From Candidatus Viridilinea mediisalina (GTDB lineage Bacteria; Chloroflexota; Chloroflexia; Chloroflexales; Chloroflexaceae): a stretch of DNA of 64,000 nucleotides. The notes below the pieces were generated by a model. The model was not told the origin of the DNA and did no database searches. It saw only the letters and a list, made by a program, of their open reading frames with translations. The stretch spans positions 1-64,000 of the forward strand of contig NZ_NQWI01000017.1 in the NCBI RefSeq assembly GCF_002532535.1, in the 5' to 3' direction. Below, piece after piece: positions 8,205 to 17,577 of the stretch. Positions within the stretch are counted from its first letter, which is position 1; each line of letters begins with the position of its first letter. Both the position numbers and the translations under genes were made by a program.

Positions 8205-10445
8205 ATGGCCTTTTTCCTCCAATACGCATGGCTTATCCCCGTTCTGCCGCTCTTGGGGTGCGCCTTGATTACCTTTACGCCGCTGCGCCAGAGTAAGGCG
8301 GCGAGCGGCTGGACGGCAATTGTGCTGATGGGGGTGGCGGCGCTGCTGGCGGTTGGCTTGCTCGCGGCGAGTGCCCAGGGCCATACGCTCTACCAAGGGC
8401 AGGTGGGGCAGCTTGAGGTGGCTTCGCCCGCCGATGGGAACGCTGAGGCATACGCGCAGCCCTTCCAGTTCCCAGAACCCAATCTGGTGCAGCGGTTTGC
8501 CTGGGCACCAATGGGCGACAGCGTCTTCAGCATGGGTTTCTATGTGGATACGCCGGTAGCAGCGTTGCTGGCCATGGTGACGATCACCTCCTTCTGTATC
8601 CACCTCTTTAGCCTGGGTTATATGGCGGCCAATCCGCGCCAGAGCCGCTTCTTTAGCTTTATTTCGCTCTTTACGGCGGCGATGCTGCTGATGAGCATGG
8701 CCGATAATCTGCTGCTCTTCTTTATGGCTTGGGAGGTGATGGGCCTCTGCTCCTATCTGTTGATTGGCTTCCTCTATGAGCGGCCCCAAGCCTATCGGGC
8801 GGCGGTGAAGGCGTTTATTACTACGCGCATCGGTGATGTGCTGCTGCTCCTTGGTCTCGTCTATCTCTATACCCAGGCGGGCAGCCTTGCCTTTGGCAAT
8901 GGCCCCGGTGAAATCTTTGATCCTGAGTTACTCCAGCGCCTTGGGAGCGAGACGGGCTTTTTGGGTCTGAGCCACGCGACGGTGATTGCGCTGCTGATCT
9001 TTGCGGGTACCGTCGGCAAGAGCGCCCAGTTTCCGCTGCACGTCTGGTTGCCCGATGCGATGGAGGGGCCAACCCCCGTTTCGGCATTGATCCACGCGGC
9101 AACCATGGTCTCGGCGGGGGTCTTCCTCGTTGCCCGTACCTTCCCCATCTTCACTGCTGATGATGGTACGGCCCTGCTCGTTGTCTCGATCATCGGTGCC
9201 TTCACCGCGCTCTTTGCGGCGACGATTGCCGTGGCGCAGTACGATATTAAGCGCATCCTCGCCTACTCGACCCTCTCGCAACTAGGCTTTATGGTGGCGG
9301 TCTTGGGCATCGGCGGCTGGGTGGCCGGTATGTTCCACCTGCTGACCCACGCCTTCTTTAAGGCACTCCTCTTCCTCGGTTCCGGTTCGATCATCCACGC
9401 GATGGAGGCGACCCCGAAGATTGCCGCGTTGCACCATAAGGATGAGTATGCCGCCCAGCAGACGGCGCAGGATATTCGTAATATGGGGGGACTACGCACG
9501 CGCCTGCCTTGGACCTTCTGGACCTATACGATGGGCTTTTTGGCGCTGGCTGGGGTGGTGCCCTTCGCTGGTTTCTGGAGTAAGGACGAGATTCTGGCCG
9601 ATGCCTTCAAAGGTGGCCATTGGGTGGTCTTTACGGTGCTGGCGCTGGCCGCTTTCCTCACCGCTTTCTACATGACACGCCAGTGGTATCTGGTCTTCTT
9701 TGGTGCATATCGCGGCGATACGCCGGTGGTCTACCAGAATCCTGAGCGTGCGGCGCACAGCCATCACGCCCACGGCCACGCTGACCATGGCCACGAGCAT
9801 GATGATCACGGCCATGGCCATATGAACACCGGCGCACACTGGCACGAAGATCCGCGCATGATTGCGCCACTGGTGATCTTGGCCAGCTTTGCCGTAACAG
9901 CGGGTATGTTCAATCTGCCCTTTGGGGGGCCAATCGGCCATTGGTTGAGTGATATTTGGGGGCAGAAGGCGGTAGCCTTTAGCTTCCTAGTTGCGGGCAT
10001 TTCGCTGCTGATCGCCTTTGGCGGCATCGCAGCGGGCTGGGCGCTCTACAGCAAGGCTTTTAGCCGCGCCGATGAACGCGATCCGCTCGATCTGCGTGCC
10101 CCGGCGCTCTTTAAGCTGCTGCACGAGAAGTATCGCATTGATGAACTCTACCAGGCGACGGTCATCCGCACCACGGCGCTGCTCGCGCTGGCATGGGCTT
10201 GGCTTGATCGCAACGTAGTTGATCGCATCGTGAATGGGGTTGGCTCTGTCACCATGGGCGTCGGCAAGGTCAATTTCATTGTAGACGATACACTCTTCAA
10301 TGATGGCCCCGATGCGGTAGCCGACGGAACCGTAGCCACTGGTAAGCGTACCCGCCGCATTCAGACGGGCAAAGCCCAAGACTATTTGGTCTATGTTTTT
10401 GGTGGGGCGTTGGTGTTGGCGTTGCTCTGGTTGTATGTGCTTTGA
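8205..10445 (+). CDS. nuoL: NADH-quinone oxidoreductase subunit L with His-rich loop
   Basis: 746-residue distal antiporter-like proton-pumping subunit, about 130 residues longer than the Escherichia coli protein. Conserved marks include FFMAWEVMGLCSYLLIGF (key membrane Glu), GKSAQFPLHVWLPDAMEGPTPVSALIHAATMV and the KRILAYSTLSQLG helix. A hydrophilic insertion at about residues 505-550 holds 13 histidines in roughly 32 residues, with Asp/Glu, resembling metal-binding loops. The C-terminal lateral helix region follows. Start ATG has GGAG upstream. Confidence 0.95.
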   Translation: MAFFLQYAWLIPVLPLLGCALITFTPLRQSKAASGWTAIVLMGVAALLAVGLLAASAQGHTLYQGQVGQLEVASPADGNAEAYAQPFQFPEPNLVQRFAWAPMGDSVFSMGFYVDTPVAALLAMVTITSFCIHLFSLGYMAANPRQSRFFSFISLFTAAMLLMSMADNLLLFFMAWEVMGLCSYLLIGFLYERPQAYRAAVKAFITTRIGDVLLLLGLVYLYTQAGSLAFGNGPGEIFDPELLQRLGSETGFLGLSHATVIALLIFAGTVGKSAQFPLHVWLPDAMEGPTPVSALIHAATMVSAGVFLVARTFPIFTADDGTALLVVSIIGAFTALFAATIAVAQYDIKRILAYSTLSQLGFMVAVLGIGGWVAGMFHLLTHAFFKALLFLGSGSIIHAMEATPKIAALHHKDEYAAQQTAQDIRNMGGLRTRLPWTFWTYTMGFLALAGVVPFAGFWSKDEILADAFKGGHWVVFTVLALAAFLTAFYMTRQWYLVFFGAYRGDTPVVYQNPERAAHSHHAHGHADHGHEHDDHGHGHMNTGAHWHEDPRMIAPLVILASFAVTAGMFNLPFGGPIGHWLSDIWGQKAVAFSFLVAGISLLIAFGGIAAGWALYSKAFSRADERDPLDLRAPALFKLLHEKYRIDELYQATVIRTTALLALAWAWLDRNVVDRIVNGVGSVTMGVGKVNFIVDDTLFNDGPDAVADGTVATGKRTRRIQTGKAQDYLVYVFGGALVLALLWLYVL

Positions 10446-10468
10446 GGGATGCGGGGAACTTTTGGGTG

Positions 10469-10612
10469 AGGTACAGAGATGTTCACCACAGAGGCACCGA
10501 GGACACAGAGGTTTTGAGGTCGGGAGGTGTCTACACGGTGATTGCTTTACCATAACATCTCTCTCTGTGTTCTCTGTGTCTCTGTGGTGAAAAAACCTCT
10601 GTATCTCTTCAA
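10469..10612. repeat. Family F inverted-repeat element (CACAGAGGCACCGAGG)
   Basis: Left arm about 10469-10514 (GAGGTACAGAG ... ACCACAGAGGCACC ... ACACAGAGG) and right arm about 10559-10606, its imperfect reverse complement. The same arms recur at about 36183/36296, 51897/52165 and around 56091/56850. Terminal inverted repeats of about 45 bases with variable interiors and no coding sequence suggest a non-autonomous mobile element. Confidence 0.75.
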
Positions 10613-10669
10613 AAACTCTCTACCTGAGAGCCAGGATGCAAGATTACCGCCTTATCATGGAACTAGCTC

Positions 10670-12337
10670 ATGGATCTTCCCAACTACCTGATGGCCGCAC
10701 CGGATGGCATCCCTTGGCTGACACTGCTCTTGTTGTCGCCGTTGGTGGGGGTGCTGTTGGTGGGCTTGGCGGCTCTGCTGCGCCTCGATGATCGCGTTGT
10801 GCGCTTGGGCGTGACGGCATGGATGGGGGTGCCGCTCGCGCTGGCTGCGCTTGTCTGGGCGCGCTTCGATCCCAGCCTGACCGCAGCAGGTCAGGGGGTG
10901 GTGCAGTTGGTCGAGAAGTTCCCTTGGATCAATGCGATTCGGGTGGATTATTTTCTCGGTGTGGATGGCTTGAGCTTGCCGCTGGTGCTGCTGACGGTGG
11001 TGATGGCCCCCGTAGCGGCGTTGGCCTCGTGGGATATACGCGAGCGCGTTAAGGTTCACTATGCGCTCTTGCTGATGCTGCAAACGGCGATGCTCGGTTT
11101 CTTTTTGGCGCTCGATTTCTTCTTCTTCTTTATCTTCTGGGAATTTAGCCTTGTTCCGGCCTATTTCCTGATCCAAAGTTGGGGGCGCGAGAACCGGCAC
11201 TATGCCGCATTTAAGTTCTTTGTCTATACGATGGCTGGTTCGGTGGGGCTGCTGCTGCTCTTCCAGGTGATCTATTTGGCGATGCGCCAGGTGGGTGTGC
11301 CGACCTTTGACCTGATTGATCTGGGCCGGGTGGGGCGTGGCCTGCCGGTTGAAGGGGTCACGGGCAACCTGCGCGAGATTCTCTTTGGCTATATGGAGCA
11401 TTTGGGGGTGACCAACGTGTTGGGGCGCTACCCGTTGCTCTATACGAGCATCGCGTTCTGGGCGATCTTCATTGCCTTCGCGGTGAAACTGGCGGTCTGG
11501 CCGTTCCATACGTGGCTGCCCGATGCCTATTGCGAAGCGCCGATTGCGGGCAGTATTCTGCTTAGTGCGGTGATGAGCAAAATGGGTGCCTATGGCATGT
11601 TGCGCCTGATGCTGCCCTTGGTGCCCGATGCGAGCCAGTATTTCGCGCCGGTGATGGGTGGCCTTGCGCTGGTGGGGATTGTGGCCGGGGCGTTTGGGGC
11701 GTTGGCCAATATTGGCGGCGACATCAAACGGCTGATTGCCTATACCTCGATCAACCACATGGGCTATGTGATGCTGGCAATTGCGGCAGCGGCAGCGTTG
11801 CCCGGCGGGGCTACGCAGGATAGCCGCGCCATTGCGCTCAATGGCGCGATGATGCAACTGGTGGCCCACGGGCTTAGCACTGGGGCGCTCTTCTACCTGG
11901 CGGGGGCGCTCTATGCACGCACGGGTAGCTGGAGCCTGAGCGACTTCGGTGGGTTGCGCGTGGTCGCCCCAACGTTCGCTGGGGTAATGGGCGCGGCCAT
12001 GTTTGCTAACCTGGGCTTGCCAGGGCTGGCCGGGTTCGTCGGCGAGTTCTTCATCTTCCGGGGGGCGTGGGCCACCCTGCCGCTCTTTACCGCCCTGGCG
12101 ACGATTGGCCTCGTGGTGACCGCCCTCGCACTGCTGTTGATGTTCCAGCGCCTCTTCCTGGGGCCGCTGAACGAAGAGTGGCGCACCATGCCCGATCTCC
12201 GCCCACTGGAATTGGGCACCATGCTGCCCATTCTGGCACTCCTGCTGATCCTGGGGGTCTACCCGGCCCCGCTTATGGGCATGGCGAACGCGGCGGCGAC
12301 GGAGTTGGTGGCGGTGTTTCAGCATATTTTGACGTAA
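10670..12337 (+). CDS. nuoM: NADH-quinone oxidoreductase subunit M (first copy)
   Basis: 555-residue antiporter-like proton-pumping subunit. It carries the membrane glutamate in FFFIFWEFSLVPAYFLIQSWG, the lysine-bearing helix AVKLAVWPFHTWLPDAYCEAPIAGS, and DIKRLIAYTSINHMGYVMLA. About 14 helices expected. Followed after 376 bases of repeats by a second, divergent nuoM. The start codon lacks a strong ribosome binding site. Confidence 0.95.
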   Translation: MDLPNYLMAAPDGIPWLTLLLLSPLVGVLLVGLAALLRLDDRVVRLGVTAWMGVPLALAALVWARFDPSLTAAGQGVVQLVEKFPWINAIRVDYFLGVDGLSLPLVLLTVVMAPVAALASWDIRERVKVHYALLLMLQTAMLGFFLALDFFFFFIFWEFSLVPAYFLIQSWGRENRHYAAFKFFVYTMAGSVGLLLLFQVIYLAMRQVGVPTFDLIDLGRVGRGLPVEGVTGNLREILFGYMEHLGVTNVLGRYPLLYTSIAFWAIFIAFAVKLAVWPFHTWLPDAYCEAPIAGSILLSAVMSKMGAYGMLRLMLPLVPDASQYFAPVMGGLALVGIVAGAFGALANIGGDIKRLIAYTSINHMGYVMLAIAAAAALPGGATQDSRAIALNGAMMQLVAHGLSTGALFYLAGALYARTGSWSLSDFGGLRVVAPTFAGVMGAAMFANLGLPGLAGFVGEFFIFRGAWATLPLFTALATIGLVVTALALLLMFQRLFLGPLNEEWRTMPDLRPLELGTMLPILALLLILGVYPAPLMGMANAAATELVAVFQHILT

Positions 12338-12340
12338 CTA

Positions 12341-12713
12341 TGAAGAACAGAGGAACAGGGGAACAGGGGAACAGAGGAACAGGTTGTCTCCTGGGGTAGG
12401 ATAGGTTTTTTGATGCAAGGGATGGTTTCAGAAACGGCCTTTCAGCTTTACCGTTGGAGTGCCGACTTTAGTCGGCATCCAATGGCGACCTACTTTACCG
12501 TTGGAGTGCCGACTTTAGTCGGCATCCAATGGCGACCTACGACTTCAGCCGACTAAAGTCGGCACTCCGTCGGAGATCAAACGGTAAAGTGTGCTGAAAC
12601 CCTACGCAAACTCAGCCGACTAAAGTCGGCACTCCGTCGGAGATCAAACGGTAAAGTGTGCTGAAACTCTACGCAAAGGCGCAAAGGCGCAATGTTTCTA
12701 ACATAGGAAGCTC
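12341..12713. repeat. Repeat-filled gap between the two nuoM genes
   Basis: At 12343-12385 there is a GAACAG word array. At about 12455-12656 there are four family A palindromic units built on GTGCCGACTTTAGTCGGC: two in one orientation as a tandem duplication (about 12458 and 12505), then two in the other orientation (about 12548 and 12613), each followed by CTCCGTCGGAGATCAAACGGTAAAG. No open reading frame of interest. A ribosome binding site AGGAAG precedes the next gene. Confidence 0.85.
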
Positions 12714-14225
12714 ATGGGTCTTTTCAATCTTTCGCCCGACATTCCTTGGTTGAGCCTGATCTGGCTGAGCATGGTTGTGCCAGCGGTGATCATTGCGCTG
12801 ATTCCGGCGAAGCAGCAGGAGGCGATGCGCTGGGTTGGTGCAAGCTTTTCGCTGATTTCGTTGATCCTGTCGCTGCTGGTGTTCCTGGCGTATGATCCGG
12901 TACAAGCGGGCTTCCAGTTTGTTGAGCGACTGGATTGGATGCCGCAGTTGGGGATTAGCTACCTGCTCGGGGTGGATGGCATTAGTCTGCCGATGCTGGT
13001 GCTCAATGGGGTGGTGATCTTCACCGGCGCGTTGATGAGTTGGAATATTGAGCGGCGCACCAAAGAGTATTGGGTGCTGCTGCTGCTGCTCACCACAGGG
13101 GTCTATGGCGTCTTTGTGGCGCTCGATCTCTTCCTCTTCTTTGTCTTCTACGAACTGGCCGTACTGCCGATGTACCTGCTGATCGGGATTTGGGGCAGTA
13201 CGCGCAAAGAGTATGGCGCGATGAAACTGACGCTCTTCCTGATGGCGGGGAGTGCCTTGGTGATCATTGCGATGCTGGCGCTCTACTTTGGCTCGGGGCT
13301 ACGTACCTTCGATATGCTTGTGCTGGCCGAACATGTGACCCTAGCGGGCCATCTGCAACGCATCTTCTTCCCGATGCTCTTCATCGGCTTTGCGATCCTA
13401 GCCGGTATGTTCCCCTTCCACACCTGGAGCCCCACTGGCCACGTGGCCGCGCCCACAGCGGTGAGTATGTTGCACGCCGGGGTGCTGATGAAACTGGGGG
13501 CCTACGGCTGTCTGCGGGCGGCCATGTGGCTCATGCCGACGGGCGCTGAGGCTTGGCTGCCCTTCTTTGCGGTCCTCACGCTGCTCAACGTGCTCTATGG
13601 CGCAACAATTGCCATGGTGCAACGGGATGCAAAGTATATCATTGGCTACTCCTCGGTAAGCCACATGGGCCTCGTGATGATGGCGCTTGCGGCGGGCACC
13701 CAAATTGCCCTGACCGGCGCAGTGCTGCAAATGTTTGCCCACGGCATCATGACCGCCCTCTTCTTTGCCGTCGTGGGGCGCATGGTCTACGAGCGCACCC
13801 ACACGCGTCAATTGCCTGAACTGGGCGGCTTGCTCAAAGTGATGCCCTTTGCGGCCTGGATGTTCATTCTGGGCGGGCTCTCCTCAATGGGCATGCCGGG
13901 GCTGGCCGGATTCTGGGCCGAATTCACCATCTTCATCGGCGTCTGGGAAAAATACCCGCTGATTGCCATCCTCGCCGCTATCTCAATTCCAATCACAGGT
14001 GCATACATCCTGCGGGCCGTCTGGGCCGTCTTTGATGGCGAAGTAAAAAACCCAGAGTTCCACCGCCTGCCCAAACTAACCTGGCAGGAATATAGTGGCG
14101 CAATCATCCTTGCGGTAATCCTGGTAGCCGTAGGCATCTACCCCGCGATCCTGACCGAAGTGATTGATACGGGTGTCCGCCCAGTGGTGACGCAGTTGAC
14201 GGGGGTTGTGGTGGCAGAACGGTAG
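12714..14225 (+). CDS. nuoM: NADH-quinone oxidoreductase subunit M (second copy)
   Basis: 503-residue second NuoM. The pumping glutamate (LFLFFVFYELAVLPMYLLIGIWG) and the lysine-bearing region are present, but the usual TWLPDAHVEAP motif is changed to TWSPTGHVAAPTAVS; DAKYIIGYSSVSHMGLVMM follows. It is clearly divergent from the first copy, so this is not a recent duplication. Complex I variants with two NuoM subunits are known and are thought to add a fourth antiporter-like pump; here both genes are intact and in tandem. Assignment as a true structural subunit is inferred. Confidence 0.92.
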   Translation: MGLFNLSPDIPWLSLIWLSMVVPAVIIALIPAKQQEAMRWVGASFSLISLILSLLVFLAYDPVQAGFQFVERLDWMPQLGISYLLGVDGISLPMLVLNGVVIFTGALMSWNIERRTKEYWVLLLLLTTGVYGVFVALDLFLFFVFYELAVLPMYLLIGIWGSTRKEYGAMKLTLFLMAGSALVIIAMLALYFGSGLRTFDMLVLAEHVTLAGHLQRIFFPMLFIGFAILAGMFPFHTWSPTGHVAAPTAVSMLHAGVLMKLGAYGCLRAAMWLMPTGAEAWLPFFAVLTLLNVLYGATIAMVQRDAKYIIGYSSVSHMGLVMMALAAGTQIALTGAVLQMFAHGIMTALFFAVVGRMVYERTHTRQLPELGGLLKVMPFAAWMFILGGLSSMGMPGLAGFWAEFTIFIGVWEKYPLIAILAAISIPITGAYILRAVWAVFDGEVKNPEFHRLPKLTWQEYSGAIILAVILVAVGIYPAILTEVIDTGVRPVVTQLTGVVVAER

Positions 14226-14242
14226 GAGGCGGGAGGCATGTG

Positions 14243-14494
14243 ATGAGTACGCTAGAACACGAGATCATTGAGAAATTCCATCAACTGGACATAGACGCCC
14301 AAAAGCGGGTGCGAAGGCTGATTGTGCAGGAGTTGGATGTGATAGAAGCATCTGATACCAGTGCGTTTGATTACGATGCGTGGTTCCGCGACATGGGAGC
14401 GTTGCGAGAAGAACTACAAACAAGCGGAGTGGTGTTTGGTGCTGTGGATGCAATTGGTGTGCTGCGTGATCTGCGTGATGGTGAAGACGAATGA
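14243..14494 (+). CDS. Putative VapB-type antitoxin
   Basis: 83 residues (84 if the GTG at 14240 is used); GGGAGG lies 6 bases before the ATG at 14243. The N-terminal half, LEHEIIEKFHQLDIDAQKRVRRLI, is a short helical region of a kind seen in small antitoxin-like proteins; no named DNA-binding domain was recognised with confidence. Its role rests on context: it overlaps the following PIN-domain gene by 4 bases (ATGA), the standard toxin-antitoxin layout. Base composition is more AT-rich than the nuo genes on either side. Confidence 0.65.
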   Translation: MSTLEHEIIEKFHQLDIDAQKRVRRLIVQELDVIEASDTSAFDYDAWFRDMGALREELQTSGVVFGAVDAIGVLRDLRDGEDE

Positions 14495-14922
14495 TCATCG
14501 TCATTGATGCAAACATCTTGATTGCATTTGGGCTATCGGATGAACCGCTTCACATGCAAGCAAAACAGGTGCTATCTGCATGGGCATCAACAGGAGCCAA
14601 TCTCACAGCGCCGCGCTTGTTTCGTTCGGAAATCACAGCAGTTGCACGAAAAGCAGTCTACCAACAACGACTGACACATGAACATGGACGGAGAATGCTC
14701 GCACGCCTATTAGCGTATCCCGTGGCATTGTATGAAGATAGCGCATTATTAGAATCAGCATATGATTTGGCTGAAACATTCAATCGTCCTCGTGCATATG
14801 ACACCCAATACATAGCATTGGCGCAGCGCCTATCCTGTGAGTTTTGGACAGCCGACGAACGACTATTCAATGCTGTGAAAAATCGGGTCATTGACATTCG
14901 CTGGCTGGGAAATGTCACATAG
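14491..14922 (+). CDS. PIN-domain toxin, VapC-like
   Basis: 143-residue PIN-domain nuclease. The four acidic residues expected at the Mg2+ site are present: D6 ([10 protein letters not shown]), E47 (FRSEITA), D104 (AYDTQY) and D122 (TADERLF). VapC toxins cut specific RNAs, often initiator tRNA or rRNA, and are held inactive by the antitoxin encoded just upstream. The pair sits between nuoM2 and nuoN, so it is probably transcribed with the respiratory operon. Target RNA unknown. Confidence 0.85.
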   Translation: MIIVIDANILIAFGLSDEPLHMQAKQVLSAWASTGANLTAPRLFRSEITAVARKAVYQQRLTHEHGRRMLARLLAYPVALYEDSALLESAYDLAETFNRPRAYDTQYIALAQRLSCEFWTADERLFNAVKNRVIDIRWLGNVT

Positions 14923-14963
14923 TTGTCGTTACAATTGTAGTACTACCCCTAACAAAGAGGTTC

Positions 14964-16601
14964 ATGGTGTTCCAAATTACCGACATCCCGCGCATTTTGC
15001 CAGAAATCTTGCTGCTCTTCCTGGCCTTTATGGTGCTGGGATCCGACATCTTTGAGAAATGGGGGCGTAGTCCGGCTGCCCGGCTGGAGCGGGCGCGCTC
15101 GTCGGCTTCGCTGACGACGATTGGTCTGGGCTTGATCTTTGTGATTGCGCTGGTGCAGAGTGGGTATGTGCCGGGTACGGCGGTCGCGGCGACGGCTGAG
15201 TCGTCCAATCCGTTGCTGAACTATCTGATCAATATTGTGCGTAATTTGCAGGCGGGTGGCCCGGGCGGAGCGCCGATTATTGGGGTTTTTGCGACCGACC
15301 ACCTGACCATGGTGGCGCGTCTGATGCTGATTGGGGCGGCGTTTCTGACCAGTATGCTCTGTCTGGACTATCTGCCGCAGGCCAATCCGGCTGAATTCTA
15401 TGCGATGATCATCTTTGCGACCCTGGGCATGTGTCTGATGGCCGGGGCAAATGAGTTGATCATAGCCTATCTGGCGGTGGAATTGACCAGTATTCCGCTC
15501 TATGTGCTGGCGGGCTACTACCGCAACGACACCCGCTCGGCTGAAGCGGGGATGAAATATTTCCTCTTTGGGGCAATCTCGTCGGGGATTCTGCTCTATG
15601 GCATGAGTTTGGCTTATGGCTTTGCGGCGAGTGCGGCGGGGGGCATGGGCGGCAACGACCTGACCCAGTTCCAGCGGATTGCAGAGTTGGCGCGGATCAA
15701 CCCGGAGGCGGGCACGGGCCTCTTGATGCTGGCGATGATCTTCATCGTGGTTGGAATGGGCTACAAGGTGGGGGTAGTCCCCTTCCACGGCTGGTCGCCC
15801 GATGTCTACCAAGGGGCACCGACGCCAGTGACAGCCTTCATCTCCACCGCCTCAAAGGCAGCGGGCTTCATCCTGCTCTTCCGCTTGCTCACGGTCGCCT
15901 TCCCCGGCTTGACGGGCAGCGCAACGCTCGGCAGCGAACTGGGCGGATGGACGGCGCTCTTGGCGCTCTTGGCGCTCCTCACGCTGATCATTGGCAACCT
16001 TGCGGCGCTACCACAGACCAACGCCAAACGGCTGTTGGCATGGTCGAGCATCGCGCATGCAGGCTTCCTCTTGTTGGGCCTCATCGCCTGGGCCTCGCCG
16101 CATGGCTTCGACCGCGACCAGGGGACTGTAGCGCTACTCTACTATCTCGTCGTCTACAGCTTGACCAACGTGGGCGCATTTGGCGCATTGGCGGCGGTGA
16201 TGCTGACCGTGGGCGGCGAAGAGATCGCCGACCTAAACGGCCTCGCGCAGCGCAACCTGCTCTTGGCGACCCTACTAACGCTCTGTGTGCTTTCGTTGGC
16301 CGGCATTCCACCCTTGGCCGGCTTCTTCGCCAAATTCTACATCTTCATGGTAGGCTGGCAAGCGGGCGCAGAGTGGCTCGTGGTCGTCGCAGTCATTACC
16401 ACAGTCATCAGCCTCTACTACTACCTACGGCTCTTAAAAGCCATGTTCATCGAAGCCCCGATCAGCAATGAACCCTTGCGCGCCCCCCCAGCGATCACAG
16501 CCAGCGTAAGCCTAGCGGTAGCCGGACTGATCATCTTGGGCATCTTCCCGAACTTAGTGCTAGGAGTGATCAGCCGGGTGCAGGTAGTGGCGGGGCTGTG
16601 A
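14964..16601 (+). CDS. nuoN: NADH-quinone oxidoreductase subunit N
   Basis: 545-residue antiporter-like proton-pumping subunit closest to NuoK. Conserved regions: [21 protein letters not shown] (pumping Glu), [30 protein letters not shown] (Lys), and [18 protein letters not shown]. Start ATG preceded by AGAGG. It closes the nuo operon; the toxin-antitoxin pair separates it from nuoM2. Convergent with the restriction gene downstream. Confidence 0.95.
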   Translation: MVFQITDIPRILPEILLLFLAFMVLGSDIFEKWGRSPAARLERARSSASLTTIGLGLIFVIALVQSGYVPGTAVAATAESSNPLLNYLINIVRNLQAGGPGGAPIIGVFATDHLTMVARLMLIGAAFLTSMLCLDYLPQANPAEFYAMIIFATLGMCLMAGANELIIAYLAVELTSIPLYVLAGYYRNDTRSAEAGMKYFLFGAISSGILLYGMSLAYGFAASAAGGMGGNDLTQFQRIAELARINPEAGTGLLMLAMIFIVVGMGYKVGVVPFHGWSPDVYQGAPTPVTAFISTASKAAGFILLFRLLTVAFPGLTGSATLGSELGGWTALLALLALLTLIIGNLAALPQTNAKRLLAWSSIAHAGFLLLGLIAWASPHGFDRDQGTVALLYYLVVYSLTNVGAFGALAAVMLTVGGEEIADLNGLAQRNLLLATLLTLCVLSLAGIPPLAGFFAKFYIFMVGWQAGAEWLVVVAVITTVISLYYYLRLLKAMFIEAPISNEPLRAPPAITASVSLAVAGLIILGIFPNLVLGVISRVQVVAGL

Positions 16602-16707
16602 GTCATACCATTTCAGATTGTAGATTGTAGATTGCCGATTGCCGAACATAGCACCTCAATGAGAACACTTCAAGCGTAATTGGTATAATACCATTAGTGG
16701 ACGATGC
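16602..16707. repeat. Convergent gap with 7-bp GATTGTA/GATTGCC repeats
   Basis: Between nuoN and the restriction endonuclease. At 16615-16648 there are four units of the GATTGTA / GATTGCC type, the reverse complement of the CAATCTG/CAATCTA array at 38690-38775. At 16680-16692 lies TGGTATAATACCA, a perfect small palindrome. No clear U-tract terminator. Confidence 0.6.
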
Positions 16708-17577
16708 TCAAATCACCAAATCCAGCGGTAGATCAGCAATATCACGCAGACGTTTGCCATCAATCATGGTGTTGAGCAACTCCTCAGCATCGCTATAACC
16801 TAACGCTTTCACGGTAGTGAGCAACTCAGGCAAGGCGAAATGGTAGACACAATCTATATCGCCAGTGCCTAAAGCAATAGATGCAATACGACTAGGCGTA
16901 GGCTCACCGATGACTACAGCAACATGAGGCAGACGACCTTTACGGTTACGCACAAGATTCAAGCCTTCAGAGCGAGCATTTTGTGCCCGATCACTACGTA
17001 ATGTCCACTTGCACAAGATACTGGCATGCAGGATCGGCAGCACATTATTGGTCGCACGTAGGCTACTTAAGCGTGCGCTATCGTCACCCACCAGTGACTC
17101 ATGAGCATTGATGGTCGTATCGAGCTCAGGATGGCGAATAACAACTACATCGGGCTTAATAATATAGTCACTACCTAACGCGGCTGCAAGTTGTGGATTG
17201 GCTTTCGAGGCTGCATCAAGCGCCTCTAGGTGTGCATACTGATCAAACTTAGCGATGGCTAATCGACCTGAACCCAATCCTTTGCTGATAGTCCAACTAC
17301 CAGGGCGCAAATGATACAAGTGGGGGAAAACCTCTTCGAGGTAGCCTTTACAGATAGTTTCAAACTGACTTCCCGCCATTTGTCCTGCTAGGCGAGCCCC
17401 AGTGCTTTGAGCACCCAAAATTTCTATGATGCCTTGTGCAATTGCCACGCTCACACGACTATCTTTGTCAGCATTGGTGGGAATGCCAGCGCTATCGGTG
17501 CGTAGCACGGTTGCAAGCAGTGCCGCATGAAAACTACGCCGCGATTCAGCAAAAAATGTAGAGGAGGAGTTGTTCAT
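16708..17577 (-). CDS. NgoMIV-like type II restriction endonuclease
   Basis: 289 residues. It shows the PD-X46-K-X13-E active-site pattern of the NgoMIV/Cfr10I/Bse634I group: P142-D143, K190 in HASILCKW and E204 in QNARSEGLN, with a further acidic residue at E73 (FETICKGY). The run from SILCKW through RAQNARSEGLNLVRNRKGRLPH and the ending DLPLDLVI match NgoMIV as I recall it. NgoMIV cuts G^CCGGC as a tetramer, so GCCGGC is the predicted target here. It overlaps the upstream methyltransferase gene by 4 bases. Confidence 0.9.
   Translation of the reverse strand: MNNSSSTFFAESRRSFHAALLATVLRTDSAGIPTNADKDSRVSVAIAQGIIEILGAQSTGARLAGQMAGSQFETICKGYLEEVFPHLYHLRPGSWTISKGLGSGRLAIAKFDQYAHLEALDAASKANPQLAAALGSDYIIKPDVVVIRHPELDTTINAHESLVGDDSARLSSLRATNNVLPILHASILCKWTLRSDRAQNARSEGLNLVRNRKGRLPHVAVVIGEPTPSRIASIALGTGDIDCVYHFALPELLTTVKALGYSDAEELLNTMIDGKRLRDIADLPLDLVI

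Noticed and set aside
10655..12325. 556-residue antisense open frame over nuoM
   Set aside because: Shadow frame of a GC-rich membrane gene; composition (Gln, His, Arg) is an artefact and the sense strand is clearly NuoM.
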